Shown here piece by piece: positions 27,438 to 36,558 of a stretch of DNA of 64,000 bases; positions within the stretch are counted from its first letter, which is position 1; each line of letters begins with the position of its first letter. The notes below the pieces were generated by a model that saw only the letters and a list, made by a program, of their open reading frames with translations, did not search any database and was not told the DNA's origin. This DNA comes from Gammaproteobacteria bacterium (GTDB taxonomy: Bacteria; Pseudomonadota; Gammaproteobacteria; Xanthomonadales; Wenzhouxiangellaceae), in assembly GCA_021772975.1 (NCBI GenBank), contig JAJFKY010000024.1, positions 1 through 64,000 on the forward strand. Direction: 5' to 3'. Made by a program: the position numbers and the translations under genes.

Positions 27438-27700
27438 GCTGATTCCAGGGTGGTGGTTGGTAGGCTCAGTGTAACTTGATCTGCTAAAGGACCAAGTCTG
27501 CCGGCTGTCGCTTACACTTCGGCATGAAAACTTGTCTGATTAATCGCGCTGAACGCAGGCAAGGTTGTTGTCAGCCAAGTCTCGAAGCTGGCTGTAATGC
27601 TGATCATTGCGTGGATCAAGCCGTTTGATTTTGCTGTTAATACCTATCCCACAGTTATCGCATAAGCTTGAACTTATCCGATAGCCAGGCAAAAACGGAT
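27438..27700. other. Intergenic region between arsM and the lpxL-like gene
   Basis: Upstream region of arsM and downstream region of the acyltransferase gene, both on the minus strand. It holds one short plus-strand frame, 27524-27628, described separately. I see no T-tailed terminator and no convincing promoter. Confidence 0.4.
27524..27628 (+). CDS. Possible cysteine-rich 34-residue peptide (doubtful)
   Basis: An ATG frame of 34 codons beginning MKTCLINRAERRQGCCQ and containing five cysteines (positions 4, 15, 16, 24, 29) ends at TGA 27626-27628. It is divergent from arsM. There is no recognisable ribosome site, and a frame this short arises often by chance, so coding status is doubtful. 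It is listed only because its neighbours are a methyltransferase and a SPASM-like radical SAM protein. Confidence 0.15.
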   Translation: MKTCLINRAERRQGCCQPSLEAGCNADHCVDQAV

Positions 27701-28618
27701 TTAATCAGCGGCTGAACGGTACTGCTCAGCATAATGATCAATACTCTCATCCGGGGTGGTTTTAAAACGCCGGTGAAACCACCAGTAATCCTCAGGCGCA
27801 GCGCGTACCGCACTCTCAATACGTTGATTTAGCGCCGTCAGCATCCGCTCCGGGGTGGCATCATCCGCACCCGGCAGCTCCGGCCCGATAGTGATCTGGT
27901 AGTTGCCATCAGGCAACCGCCGTGGCGTGGCGGTCAAAACCACCGCTCCGCTGCCGCGCGCCAGTCGCCAGGTTGCCGTCAGGGTAGCGGCTGGCAGATT
28001 AAAAAAAGGAATAAACATTGATCGTAGCGGGCCAAAATCCTGATCCGGTGCGAACCAGATCAACTCACCACTGCGCAGCGCAGCCAGGATCTGCCGGGGT
28101 TGCCGTTTGCTGATCATAGCGCGCGCATAACGCAGTCGGGCACGGGTCTGGAAGCGTTCCATGACCGGATTGTTCAATGGCCGGTAAACACCCTGCAACG
28201 GCATGGCCTCGGCCAAAAAGCGGCTGCAGATTTCCAGGCAGTTGAAATGTCCGTTGACCAGCAACACGCCTCGCCCGGCACGTCGTGCGGCATTGATATG
28301 CTCCAGACCATCCAGTTGACATCCCGGTAAATCCGCACCTGCGGGCCGACACCAGGCCAGGGCGATTTCGTAGACGCTCAGCCCCAGTGACTGAAACAGC
28401 CGCGCAGTCAAATCCCGGCGTTGCTGCTCGCTCCAGTCCGGAAAACACAAACGTAGATTGGCGGTGACCACCCGTCGTCGTCGCCGCATCGTACGGCCCA
28501 GCACCCGGCCCAGCAGTAATGCGCAGCGCCGTGCCAGCGACGCGGGTAAGCGAGCCAGTATCCGCAGCATACCGATTACCAGCCCGGCCAGTATTCGATC
28601 CCGCCCAGCCTTCAGCAT
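27701..28618 (-). CDS. Lipid A biosynthesis acyltransferase, LpxL/LpxM (HtrB) family
   Basis: The enzyme transfers a secondary acyl chain to Kdo2-lipid A or a related precursor at the inner membrane. The protein has 305 residues from the ATG at 28616-28618 (E. coli LpxL has 306); a TTG at 28669 would add 17 residues. The catalytic HX4E is NGHFNCLEI, followed by YRPLNNPVMERF and the ELIWFAPDQDFG block. The N-terminal membrane helix precedes VVTANLRLCFPDWSEQQR. It is divergent from waaA, which would provide its Kdo-bearing substrate. LpxL or LpxM cannot be separated here. Confidence 0.9.
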   Translation of the reverse strand: MLKAGRDRILAGLVIGMLRILARLPASLARRCALLLGRVLGRTMRRRRRVVTANLRLCFPDWSEQQRRDLTARLFQSLGLSVYEIALAWCRPAGADLPGCQLDGLEHINAARRAGRGVLLVNGHFNCLEICSRFLAEAMPLQGVYRPLNNPVMERFQTRARLRYARAMISKRQPRQILAALRSGELIWFAPDQDFGPLRSMFIPFFNLPAATLTATWRLARGSGAVVLTATPRRLPDGNYQITIGPELPGADDATPERMLTALNQRIESAVRAAPEDYWWFHRRFKTTPDESIDHYAEQYRSAAD

Positions 28619-28721
28619 GGCCGGCCAGTGCTCCCGCCGTGAATGATTGCAGACATTACCGTGCCGCAAGCTATACTAACTGCCATGCCTATCCATTCTT
28701 CCTGTTGCCACTGAATCTTTG

Positions 28722-30002
28722 ATGGAACGTCTGTTACGCTGGTGCTACAGCGCCGTGTTCTGGTTAATAGTACCGTTTTTACTGCTGCACCTGGTATGGA
28801 AAGGCCGTACTAACCGCGATTACCGGCGCCGCTGGCGTGAACGGTTTGGCTATCCGAAGCAACTCTCCAGCTGGCTTGCCGATGGAATATTGCTGCACGC
28901 TGTCTCGGTCGGTGAGCTAAATGCAGCCCGCCCGGTGCTGGACCGGCTGCTGCAACAATATCCGCAGCTGCCGATTACCATCACCACCACCACCCCCTCT
29001 GCTTCGCGACAGGTCACCGAATGTTTTGGTGAGCAGGTGCAGCATGCTTATCTGCCGTTTGATTTACCTCAGCCGCTCAATCACTTCCTGGGCAAACTGA
29101 AGCCCAGACTGGTGTTGGTGATGGAAACTGAAATCTGGCCGAATCTGTTTTTTCAGGCACACCGTCATGGCGCGGTATTGGCCATGCTCAATGCCCGCCT
29201 GTCGCGCCATACAGCCGCCCGCTATCGCTGGCTGGCGCCGCTGGTTAAACCTACCCTGGCCATGGTCGACTGGCTGGGCGCGCAGTCCGCCGCTGATGCC
29301 CAACGGCTGATTGTGCATGGCGCGGATAGCACAGCGGTGGAGATCACCGGTAACCTTAAGTTTGATCTGCAGCCAGCCAGCCAGGATTGGCAACGAGTAC
29401 GGGATTTGAAACAGCAACTGGGCAAGCGGCTGGTGTGGATTGCCGGCAGCACCCATGCCGGCGAAGAAAGCATTCTGCTGGATCAATATCAACGCTGGCA
29501 AGCCGAATATCCGGAACTGCTGCTGGTGCTGGCGCCACGCCATCCGGAGCGAGCGGAACGGGTGTACGCCGAATGTCAGCAACGCGATCTGCACGCCGTA
29601 CGTTATACCCACAGCCGGCCCGTTGATACTCAGGCTGAGGTGATTATCCTGGATATTATTGGCCAGTTATTATCCTGGTATGGAGCGGGTGATCTGGCTT
29701 TTCTGGGCGGCACTCTGGTGCCGGTCGGTGGCCATAATGCGGTCGAGCCGGCAGCCATGGGCTGTCCGGTGGTGGTAGGTCCTTACCGGGAAAACATTCA
29801 GGAAACCGTGGCCCGGCTGGATGCCGTCAATGGGGCGGTGCTGCTTGACAGTGAACAACAGTTAGGCGCCTGTCTGGCGGGTTTACTGGCTGACGGTGAA
29901 TTGCGTCAGCGCATGGGACAGGCAGCTCAGGAGCTGGTTTTCAGCCAGTCCGGCGGACTGGAAAAAACCCTGACCCGGCTGGCCAGGGTTTTGGATCATT
30001 AA
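28722..30002 (+). CDS. waaA: 3-deoxy-D-manno-octulosonic acid (Kdo) transferase
   Basis: WaaA adds Kdo to lipid IVA at the cytoplasmic face of the inner membrane. The 426-residue protein starts at the ATG at 28722 (a TTG directly before it is not needed). It has an N-terminal membrane anchor, the catalytic-base region HAVSVGELNAARP, METEIWPNL, ITGNLKFD and the C-terminal GGTLVPVGGHNAVEPA. Length and motifs match the family. It is divergent from the lpxL-like gene. Confidence 0.95.
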   Translation: MERLLRWCYSAVFWLIVPFLLLHLVWKGRTNRDYRRRWRERFGYPKQLSSWLADGILLHAVSVGELNAARPVLDRLLQQYPQLPITITTTTPSASRQVTECFGEQVQHAYLPFDLPQPLNHFLGKLKPRLVLVMETEIWPNLFFQAHRHGAVLAMLNARLSRHTAARYRWLAPLVKPTLAMVDWLGAQSAADAQRLIVHGADSTAVEITGNLKFDLQPASQDWQRVRDLKQQLGKRLVWIAGSTHAGEESILLDQYQRWQAEYPELLLVLAPRHPERAERVYAECQQRDLHAVRYTHSRPVDTQAEVIILDIIGQLLSWYGAGDLAFLGGTLVPVGGHNAVEPAAMGCPVVVGPYRENIQETVARLDAVNGAVLLDSEQQLGACLAGLLADGELRQRMGQAAQELVFSQSGGLEKTLTRLARVLDH

Positions 30003-30034
30003 GCGCTCTGCAGGGGCTGCAATGCCTGGCGCTA

Positions 30035-31417
30035 TTATGATTGAGGGGCCGGCGGCCGCTCCAGTAAAGTATTCACTCGAATCAGATCTTCCGGTGACAA
30101 CACACCGGCCGCCTGTTTGAGGCGCAGCTGATCCAGAATGTAGGTATGCCGTGCCTGTGAATAGTCACGCTGTGCCTGGAAGTATCGCTGCTCACTGAGC
30201 AGCACATCGACAATTGTACGGGTCCCCACATCAAAACCGGCCTGGGTGGATTCCAGCGCGCTTTCAGCCGAAACCAGTGCCTGTTTACGCGCTTCAACTT
30301 CGCGGATATCCGCCAGCACTGCGCGATAAGAGTTTTCAGTGGTCCGTACAGTAGTGCGTTCCTGCGCCTCCACGTCCTGATAGGCAGCACCCATGTTCAA
30401 CTTCGCCTGGCGGGTCTGCGAGCTGACCCGGAAACCGCTGAATATCGGTACGTTTAACTCCAGGCCGACCTGTTTGTCATCGCTGATCAACAAAGCCGTG
30501 CCAACCGGTTGCTGGAAGTCATCACGCAGTACTAACGCGTTATTGGCATTGCGGTTAAAACTGGCCACGAAATCCAGGGTCGGCAAATGTCCGGAACGTT
30601 GCAGTTTTACATCAGCCTGAGCCACTTCGGCGTTCTGACGCGATGCCTGCAGGGCAGGGTTGTTCACCATGGCAATATCCACCCATTCCTGCGAATTGGC
30701 CGGATCAGGGGTTTCCAAAGGCAGGTCCAGCGCCAATACCCTGAGATCTTCAAAATAGCTGCCAGTCAGCTCGCGCAGCCCTTCATTGGCATCTTCGAGC
30801 TGATTCTGCGCCACGATGACCCGCGCCCGGGCCTGGTCAAAGCTGGCGCGCGCATCCAGCACATCGGTAACCGCGGTCAAACCCACTTCAAAACGCTGCT
30901 CCGCCTGCTCAAACTGACGCCGCAGCGCTTTTTCCTCAGCCCGCGCGAAAATCAGCGCATCTTCTGAAGTCAATACCGCAAAATAACGGTCGCTGACGCG
31001 GAACAAAAAATCCTGATAGGCCGCGTCATAATCGGCTTCAGCGGCAGACACCTGTGCCCGGGCCTGATCCAGCTGGCCATAGTTGCGCCAGTTGAAAACC
31101 GCCTGACGCAATTCCACGCGGTAGTTTTCGCGATCAATATCCGCATCGGGCAGAATTCTGCTTCCGGCAATTTCAAGTCGGTTTTCGCCCAGGTTATAGG
31201 TCGCGGAACCCGATATCTGCGGATAAAAGTTGGCCCAGGCGATATCAGTGTTTTCTCCGGTGGCCGCGCGCCGCAGGGCGGCCGCTCGCAGTACCGGGTC
31301 CTTCTGAACCGCGACATCGTGAATCCCCAGCAGATCCGCCGCCATAACCGGTGTGCCCAGGAGAAGGCCGAGCATCAAGCTCATCATCCTTGTAGTGTTG
31401 CTGTAATGCTGGTGCAT
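30035..31417 (-). CDS. tolC: Outer-membrane channel protein TolC
   Basis: The 460-residue protein starts at the ATG at 31415-31417, behind CGGAG at about 7 bases; an upstream start at 31456 would place residues ahead of the signal peptide. The signal peptide ends with LLLGTPVMA. The rest shows the duplicated TolC pattern of long coiled-coil helices and strands, e.g. QLDQARAQVSAAEADYDAA and its repeat counterpart, and GTRTIVDVLLSEQRYFQAQ. TolC is the outer-membrane exit duct for tripartite efflux pumps and type I secretion. The Pcm-like gene lies just upstream, 49 bases away. Confidence 0.94.
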   Translation of the reverse strand: MHQHYSNTTRMMSLMLGLLLGTPVMAADLLGIHDVAVQKDPVLRAAALRRAATGENTDIAWANFYPQISGSATYNLGENRLEIAGSRILPDADIDRENYRVELRQAVFNWRNYGQLDQARAQVSAAEADYDAAYQDFLFRVSDRYFAVLTSEDALIFARAEEKALRRQFEQAEQRFEVGLTAVTDVLDARASFDQARARVIVAQNQLEDANEGLRELTGSYFEDLRVLALDLPLETPDPANSQEWVDIAMVNNPALQASRQNAEVAQADVKLQRSGHLPTLDFVASFNRNANNALVLRDDFQQPVGTALLISDDKQVGLELNVPIFSGFRVSSQTRQAKLNMGAAYQDVEAQERTTVRTTENSYRAVLADIREVEARKQALVSAESALESTQAGFDVGTRTIVDVLLSEQRYFQAQRDYSQARHTYILDQLRLKQAAGVLSPEDLIRVNTLLERPPAPQS

Positions 31418-31466
31418 GTTTTGACTCCGAAAATTATTTTTTAGACCGATTAGCAATTGGATGTCG

Positions 31467-32138
31467 TCAGAATTCGAATGGTTGCGCTATTTCGGCGTGT
31501 TGCAATGCCGGTATATCGGTTTCGAACAGACTTTCCGTATGCCAGCTTTGTTCACCAGCACGGGTAATCAGCCGTGCTTCCATCAACGGCGAACGCCCGA
31601 CAATCAGCAACAGTCTGCCACCGGGCTTTAACCAGTGCCGAAAGCTGGCCGGTACAAACGGCAGCGAACCACCGACCAGGACCACATCAGCCGGTTGTGA
31701 GGGCTGCCAGTCAGCAAATACATCCGCATGCTGCAAATTGACGCTGCCAGTCACCGGACCGGCATCGCCGGACAGGCTGGAAATACGCTGGTGCGCCAGA
31801 TCGACGAATTCAGGATGGATATCGATGGCCTCCACCCGCGCGCCCAGACAGGCCATACACGCGGTCAGATAACCACTGCCCAGGCCGATTTCAACAACTT
31901 CTTCATCCGGCTGCAACTGGGCTGCCTGTAATAATCGGCCTTCCACTACGGGTGGCAGCATACTTTCTCCATGCGCCAACGGTATCTGCAGATCAGCATA
32001 GGCCATCTGCCGGTAACGGGTGGGTACAAAATCCTCACGCGCCAGAGTGTGCAGCACATTCAGGACGCGCTGATCGAGCACTTCCCAGGTTCGCACCTGC
32101 TGCTCAACCATATTAAAGCGGGCTTGTTCCAGATTCAT
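31467..32138 (-). CDS. Protein-L-isoaspartate O-methyltransferase-family protein
   Basis: The protein has 223 residues from the ATG at 32136-32138 (NLEQARFNMVEQQVRTW); a start three codons earlier is possible. It has the SAM-binding motif VVEIGLGSGYLTA and the family pattern AREDFVPTRYRQMAYAD and IPLAHGESMLPP. It resembles the Pcm paralogue usually found beside tolC in gammaproteobacteria, rather than the canonical surE-linked Pcm. Canonical enzymes repair isoaspartyl residues; whether this paralogue does is not shown by the sequence. Confidence 0.85.
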   Translation of the reverse strand: MNLEQARFNMVEQQVRTWEVLDQRVLNVLHTLAREDFVPTRYRQMAYADLQIPLAHGESMLPPVVEGRLLQAAQLQPDEEVVEIGLGSGYLTACMACLGARVEAIDIHPEFVDLAHQRISSLSGDAGPVTGSVNLQHADVFADWQPSQPADVVLVGGSLPFVPASFRHWLKPGGRLLLIVGRSPLMEARLITRAGEQSWHTESLFETDIPALQHAEIAQPFEF

Positions 32139-34262
<2,124 letters not shown>

Positions 34263-34340
34263 GCCTGTGTCAGCCAGTCACCCCTGGCTAAAGCTTATGT
34301 AACCTGCTGCTGGCGGCGTAGCTGATCAGAGCAGACCTGT

Positions 34341-35033
34341 TCATACCCCGGGCTCGGCCAGCCTGGCCAGCACCCGTTCAGCGCAGCTGGCTGACGAGGC
34401 CGGGTTTTGGCCGCTGATCAAATTGCCGTCGGCCACGCTGAAATCACTCCAGTCGGGCCCGTGCTGATAAATGCCGCCCAGTCGGCGCAACTCGTCCGCC
34501 AGCAGATAGGGCACCACGTCTTGCTTACCGGCTGCGGCTTCCTCACTGTTACTGAATGCGGTCACTTGTCTGCCGGCCACAATGGAGTCCCCCGAAGGTG
34601 TGCGGGCATGCCGGAACACCGCCGGTCCATGGCAGACCGCGGCCACCGGTTTATCAGCAGCCAACATCGCTTCAATCAGCTCAATCGAATGCGGGCTTTC
34701 CGCCAGATCCCAGATAGGACCGTGTCCGCCAGGGTAAAACACCGCATCAAAACCTTCCGCCTGGATATCCACCAATGGCGTGGTGTTTACCAATTGCAGC
34801 ATCGCCTGTTTATCCGCCAGAAAACGTTCTCCCGCCGCCGCCATGTTTTCGGCCGCGCGGCTGAGCGGGTCCAGTGGCGGCAGACCACCTTGCATGGAGG
34901 CCAGCACCACATCATGACCTGCTGACAAAAAAACATAATACGGCGCCGCCAGTTCCTCCAGCCAGAAACCGGTCGGTTGCCCAGTCTCACCCAATTGGTG
35001 ATGCGACGTTAAAACTATCAGTATCCGTGCCAT
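34341..35033 (-). CDS. DJ-1/PfpI-family protein, Hsp31-like
   Basis: The 230-residue protein has the class I glutamine-amidotransferase-like fold with nucleophile elbow AAVCHGPA (C134, H135), and Glu in FWLEELAAPYYVF. The PGGHGPIWDL segment matches Hsp31-type DJ-1 proteins, which act as glutathione-independent glyoxalases and holding chaperones. Length (about 230) fits the short Hsp31-like group. It lies 36 bases downstream of the RES toxin gene on the same strand and may be read through from it. Confidence 0.88.
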   Translation of the reverse strand: MARILIVLTSHHQLGETGQPTGFWLEELAAPYYVFLSAGHDVVLASMQGGLPPLDPLSRAAENMAAAGERFLADKQAMLQLVNTTPLVDIQAEGFDAVFYPGGHGPIWDLAESPHSIELIEAMLAADKPVAAVCHGPAVFRHARTPSGDSIVAGRQVTAFSNSEEAAAGKQDVVPYLLADELRRLGGIYQHGPDWSDFSVADGNLISGQNPASSASCAERVLARLAEPGV

Positions 35034-35069
35034 TTTATTACCTGTTTGCTGACCGGTGGCTGGTGATGT

Positions 35070-35816
35070 CTACCCGGGTTTTGGTAGACAGCCATTCACC
35101 AGGAACTGTGCCAGCGGAAATTCCAGCAGGCGTTCTTCCAGTTTAAAGGCTACGCCGGCAGCCGTGGTCTGTGCCAGTACCCGCAGAGTAACCTCCGGCC
35201 GCCTGCTGCGCATGGCGGCGGGCTGCAACAGCGCCACATTCAGACCCTGGGATTGATGATCACGCGCGGAAATAAATTCAATCGCGGCATAATCCTGCGC
35301 ACGCAGTACCCTGCCCAGTGCCTGGGTCGCGAGATAACTGACCGGATCAGTCAGCAGCCGGGTGTATTCCACCAGCGGCGGTTGATGCAGTTTGATACCT
35401 TGCTGAGTGTGGCAACGTGCCGCGAATAACAGATGCTGGCTGGTCAGCTTTTCCAGTGGCTGCTGCATACCGTCAAAAAACAGCAACCGGTAGAAAGCAC
35501 TTTCCGCCAGCGCGGTTTGCTGAGTATGCGCGGCGTAATAAATGCCTGGTTCGAAAGTGCTGCCGAAACGTGAGCCCCACCGCAATGGCGGATAACGGAA
35601 AGGTGTTCTTAACAGGTAATGCAGCCGCTCACAACCGGCCGGATAGGCCGGCTTGCTGGTTTCCAGCAGCTGTTCCAACAGGATCTGCTCAGCCAGATTA
35701 TCCACCAACTCGTTGGTAGCGACTTGCTGCTGGCTTTCCACCACCCGCCAGATCCGTCCAGTCACCATCACCGGCACGGTTTTCTCTAATACGGCGGGCC
35801 ATGCAACTTTGCTCAA
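35070..35816 (-). CDS. RES-domain toxin of a type II toxin-antitoxin pair
   Basis: RES toxins degrade or modify NAD+. The 248-residue protein has the RES-domain pattern: Arg in TGRIWRVV, then RFGSTFEPGIYYAAHTQ, the TALAESAFYR helix and a later Ser region. The start is a TTG at 35814-35816, well supported by GAAGGA 5 bases upstream and by the absence of a better ATG. It follows the Xre-type antitoxin gene by 81 bases, in the usual antitoxin-first order. A TTG start would keep toxin translation low, consistent with dosage control. Confidence 0.87.
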   Translation of the reverse strand: MSKVAWPAVLEKTVPVMVTGRIWRVVESQQQVATNELVDNLAEQILLEQLLETSKPAYPAGCERLHYLLRTPFRYPPLRWGSRFGSTFEPGIYYAAHTQQTALAESAFYRLLFFDGMQQPLEKLTSQHLLFAARCHTQQGIKLHQPPLVEYTRLLTDPVSYLATQALGRVLRAQDYAAIEFISARDHQSQGLNVALLQPAAMRSRRPEVTLRVLAQTTAAGVAFKLEERLLEFPLAQFLVNGCLPKPG

Positions 35817-35897
35817 AACGTTCCTTCGTGTACCGGCTTGATGGCCCGGTTATTGCCCCGATTATTGACTTGGCTATCGCGTTTGCGGTGTATTGGT

Positions 35898-36254
35898 TTA
35901 GACCTTACCGCGCATCGCATCCAGGTATTCAGTAACGTGCAGTAAGCCCGTGATCGTATTGATCTGCTCGCGCGGCACGCCGGCCAGATGCCGGTTGTCA
36001 GTATGCAGCCAATGGCGCATCGCTTTATTTTCGCCACCGACCAGTACATACAACGATCGGTAACAGCGAATCAGCAGCAGGGCAAGTTCACCTGCCTTGC
36101 TGTGCGGATCCAGGCCCTGACGCAGACCACTGCGTTCACGGCCGATTACCGCCGCCACTTCCGTCTGAGTCAAGCCCAGAGCCTTGCCGGCATTGAACAC
36201 CGCCTTGGTGAGTACCTGCGGTGCCTCCGGTGTGGTTGACAAGACTGCACTCAT
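35898..36254 (-). CDS. Xre/MbcA/ParS-type antitoxin
   Basis: The 118-residue protein has an N-terminal helix-turn-helix (KALGLTQTEVAAVIGRERSGLR) and a C-terminal MbcA/ParS/Xre toxin-binding region (ALLLIRCYRSLYVLVGG, MRHWLHTDNRHLAGVP). Such antitoxins cap the RES toxin active site and bind their own promoter. The ribosome site AAGGAG lies 7 bases upstream of the ATG. A sigma70-type promoter with repeats over it lies immediately upstream. Confidence 0.9.
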   Translation of the reverse strand: MSAVLSTTPEAPQVLTKAVFNAGKALGLTQTEVAAVIGRERSGLRQGLDPHSKAGELALLLIRCYRSLYVLVGGENKAMRHWLHTDNRHLAGVPREQINTITGLLHVTEYLDAMRGKV

Positions 36255-36266
36255 AAACCGACTCCT

Positions 36267-36304
36267 TTGTTGATTATTCCTATAATAGGGCCTATTTGTT
36301 GATT
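36267..36304. promoter_or_regulatory. Probable antitoxin operator: direct repeat and near-palindrome over the promoter
   Basis: TTGTTGATT occurs at 36267-36275 and again at 36296-36304, 29 bases apart. Between them CCTATAATAGG and ATAGGGCCTAT are near-perfect palindromes overlapping the -10 hexamer. This is where an autoregulating Xre antitoxin would be expected to bind. Confidence 0.55.
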
Positions 36305-36310
36305 TTTCAA
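36282..36310 (-). promoter_or_regulatory. Sigma70-type promoter of the RES/Xre operon
   Basis: Read on the minus strand, TTGAAA (36305-36310) and TATTAT (36282-36287) are separated by exactly 17 bases. It lies 28 bases upstream of the antitoxin start codon. Confidence 0.7.
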
Positions 36311-36558
36311 CATTTATTCAGACCAGATGCACTACACCAGGTTGTTCGCAATCCAATGTAGTCCACCCAGGGTTTATCGTTTTTATGGCCCGGCTGCGCC
36401 ATCGCAGGTGTGCTCAGAAATCAACTGACTCATAGCATGAGTACCTGCTTCAGCAATAGGCGCTATGACCTTGCCATGCGAATGGAAATTAACGGCCAAA
36501 CCGTACCATCTGATGGCGAGTAATCACAATTGTCATTCATTATAGGGAAGTCACGAAC

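Noticed and set aside
34263-34340. Terminator after thiC from the AGCCAG/CTGGCT inverted repeat
   Set aside because: The 6-bp stem is not followed by a T-run.
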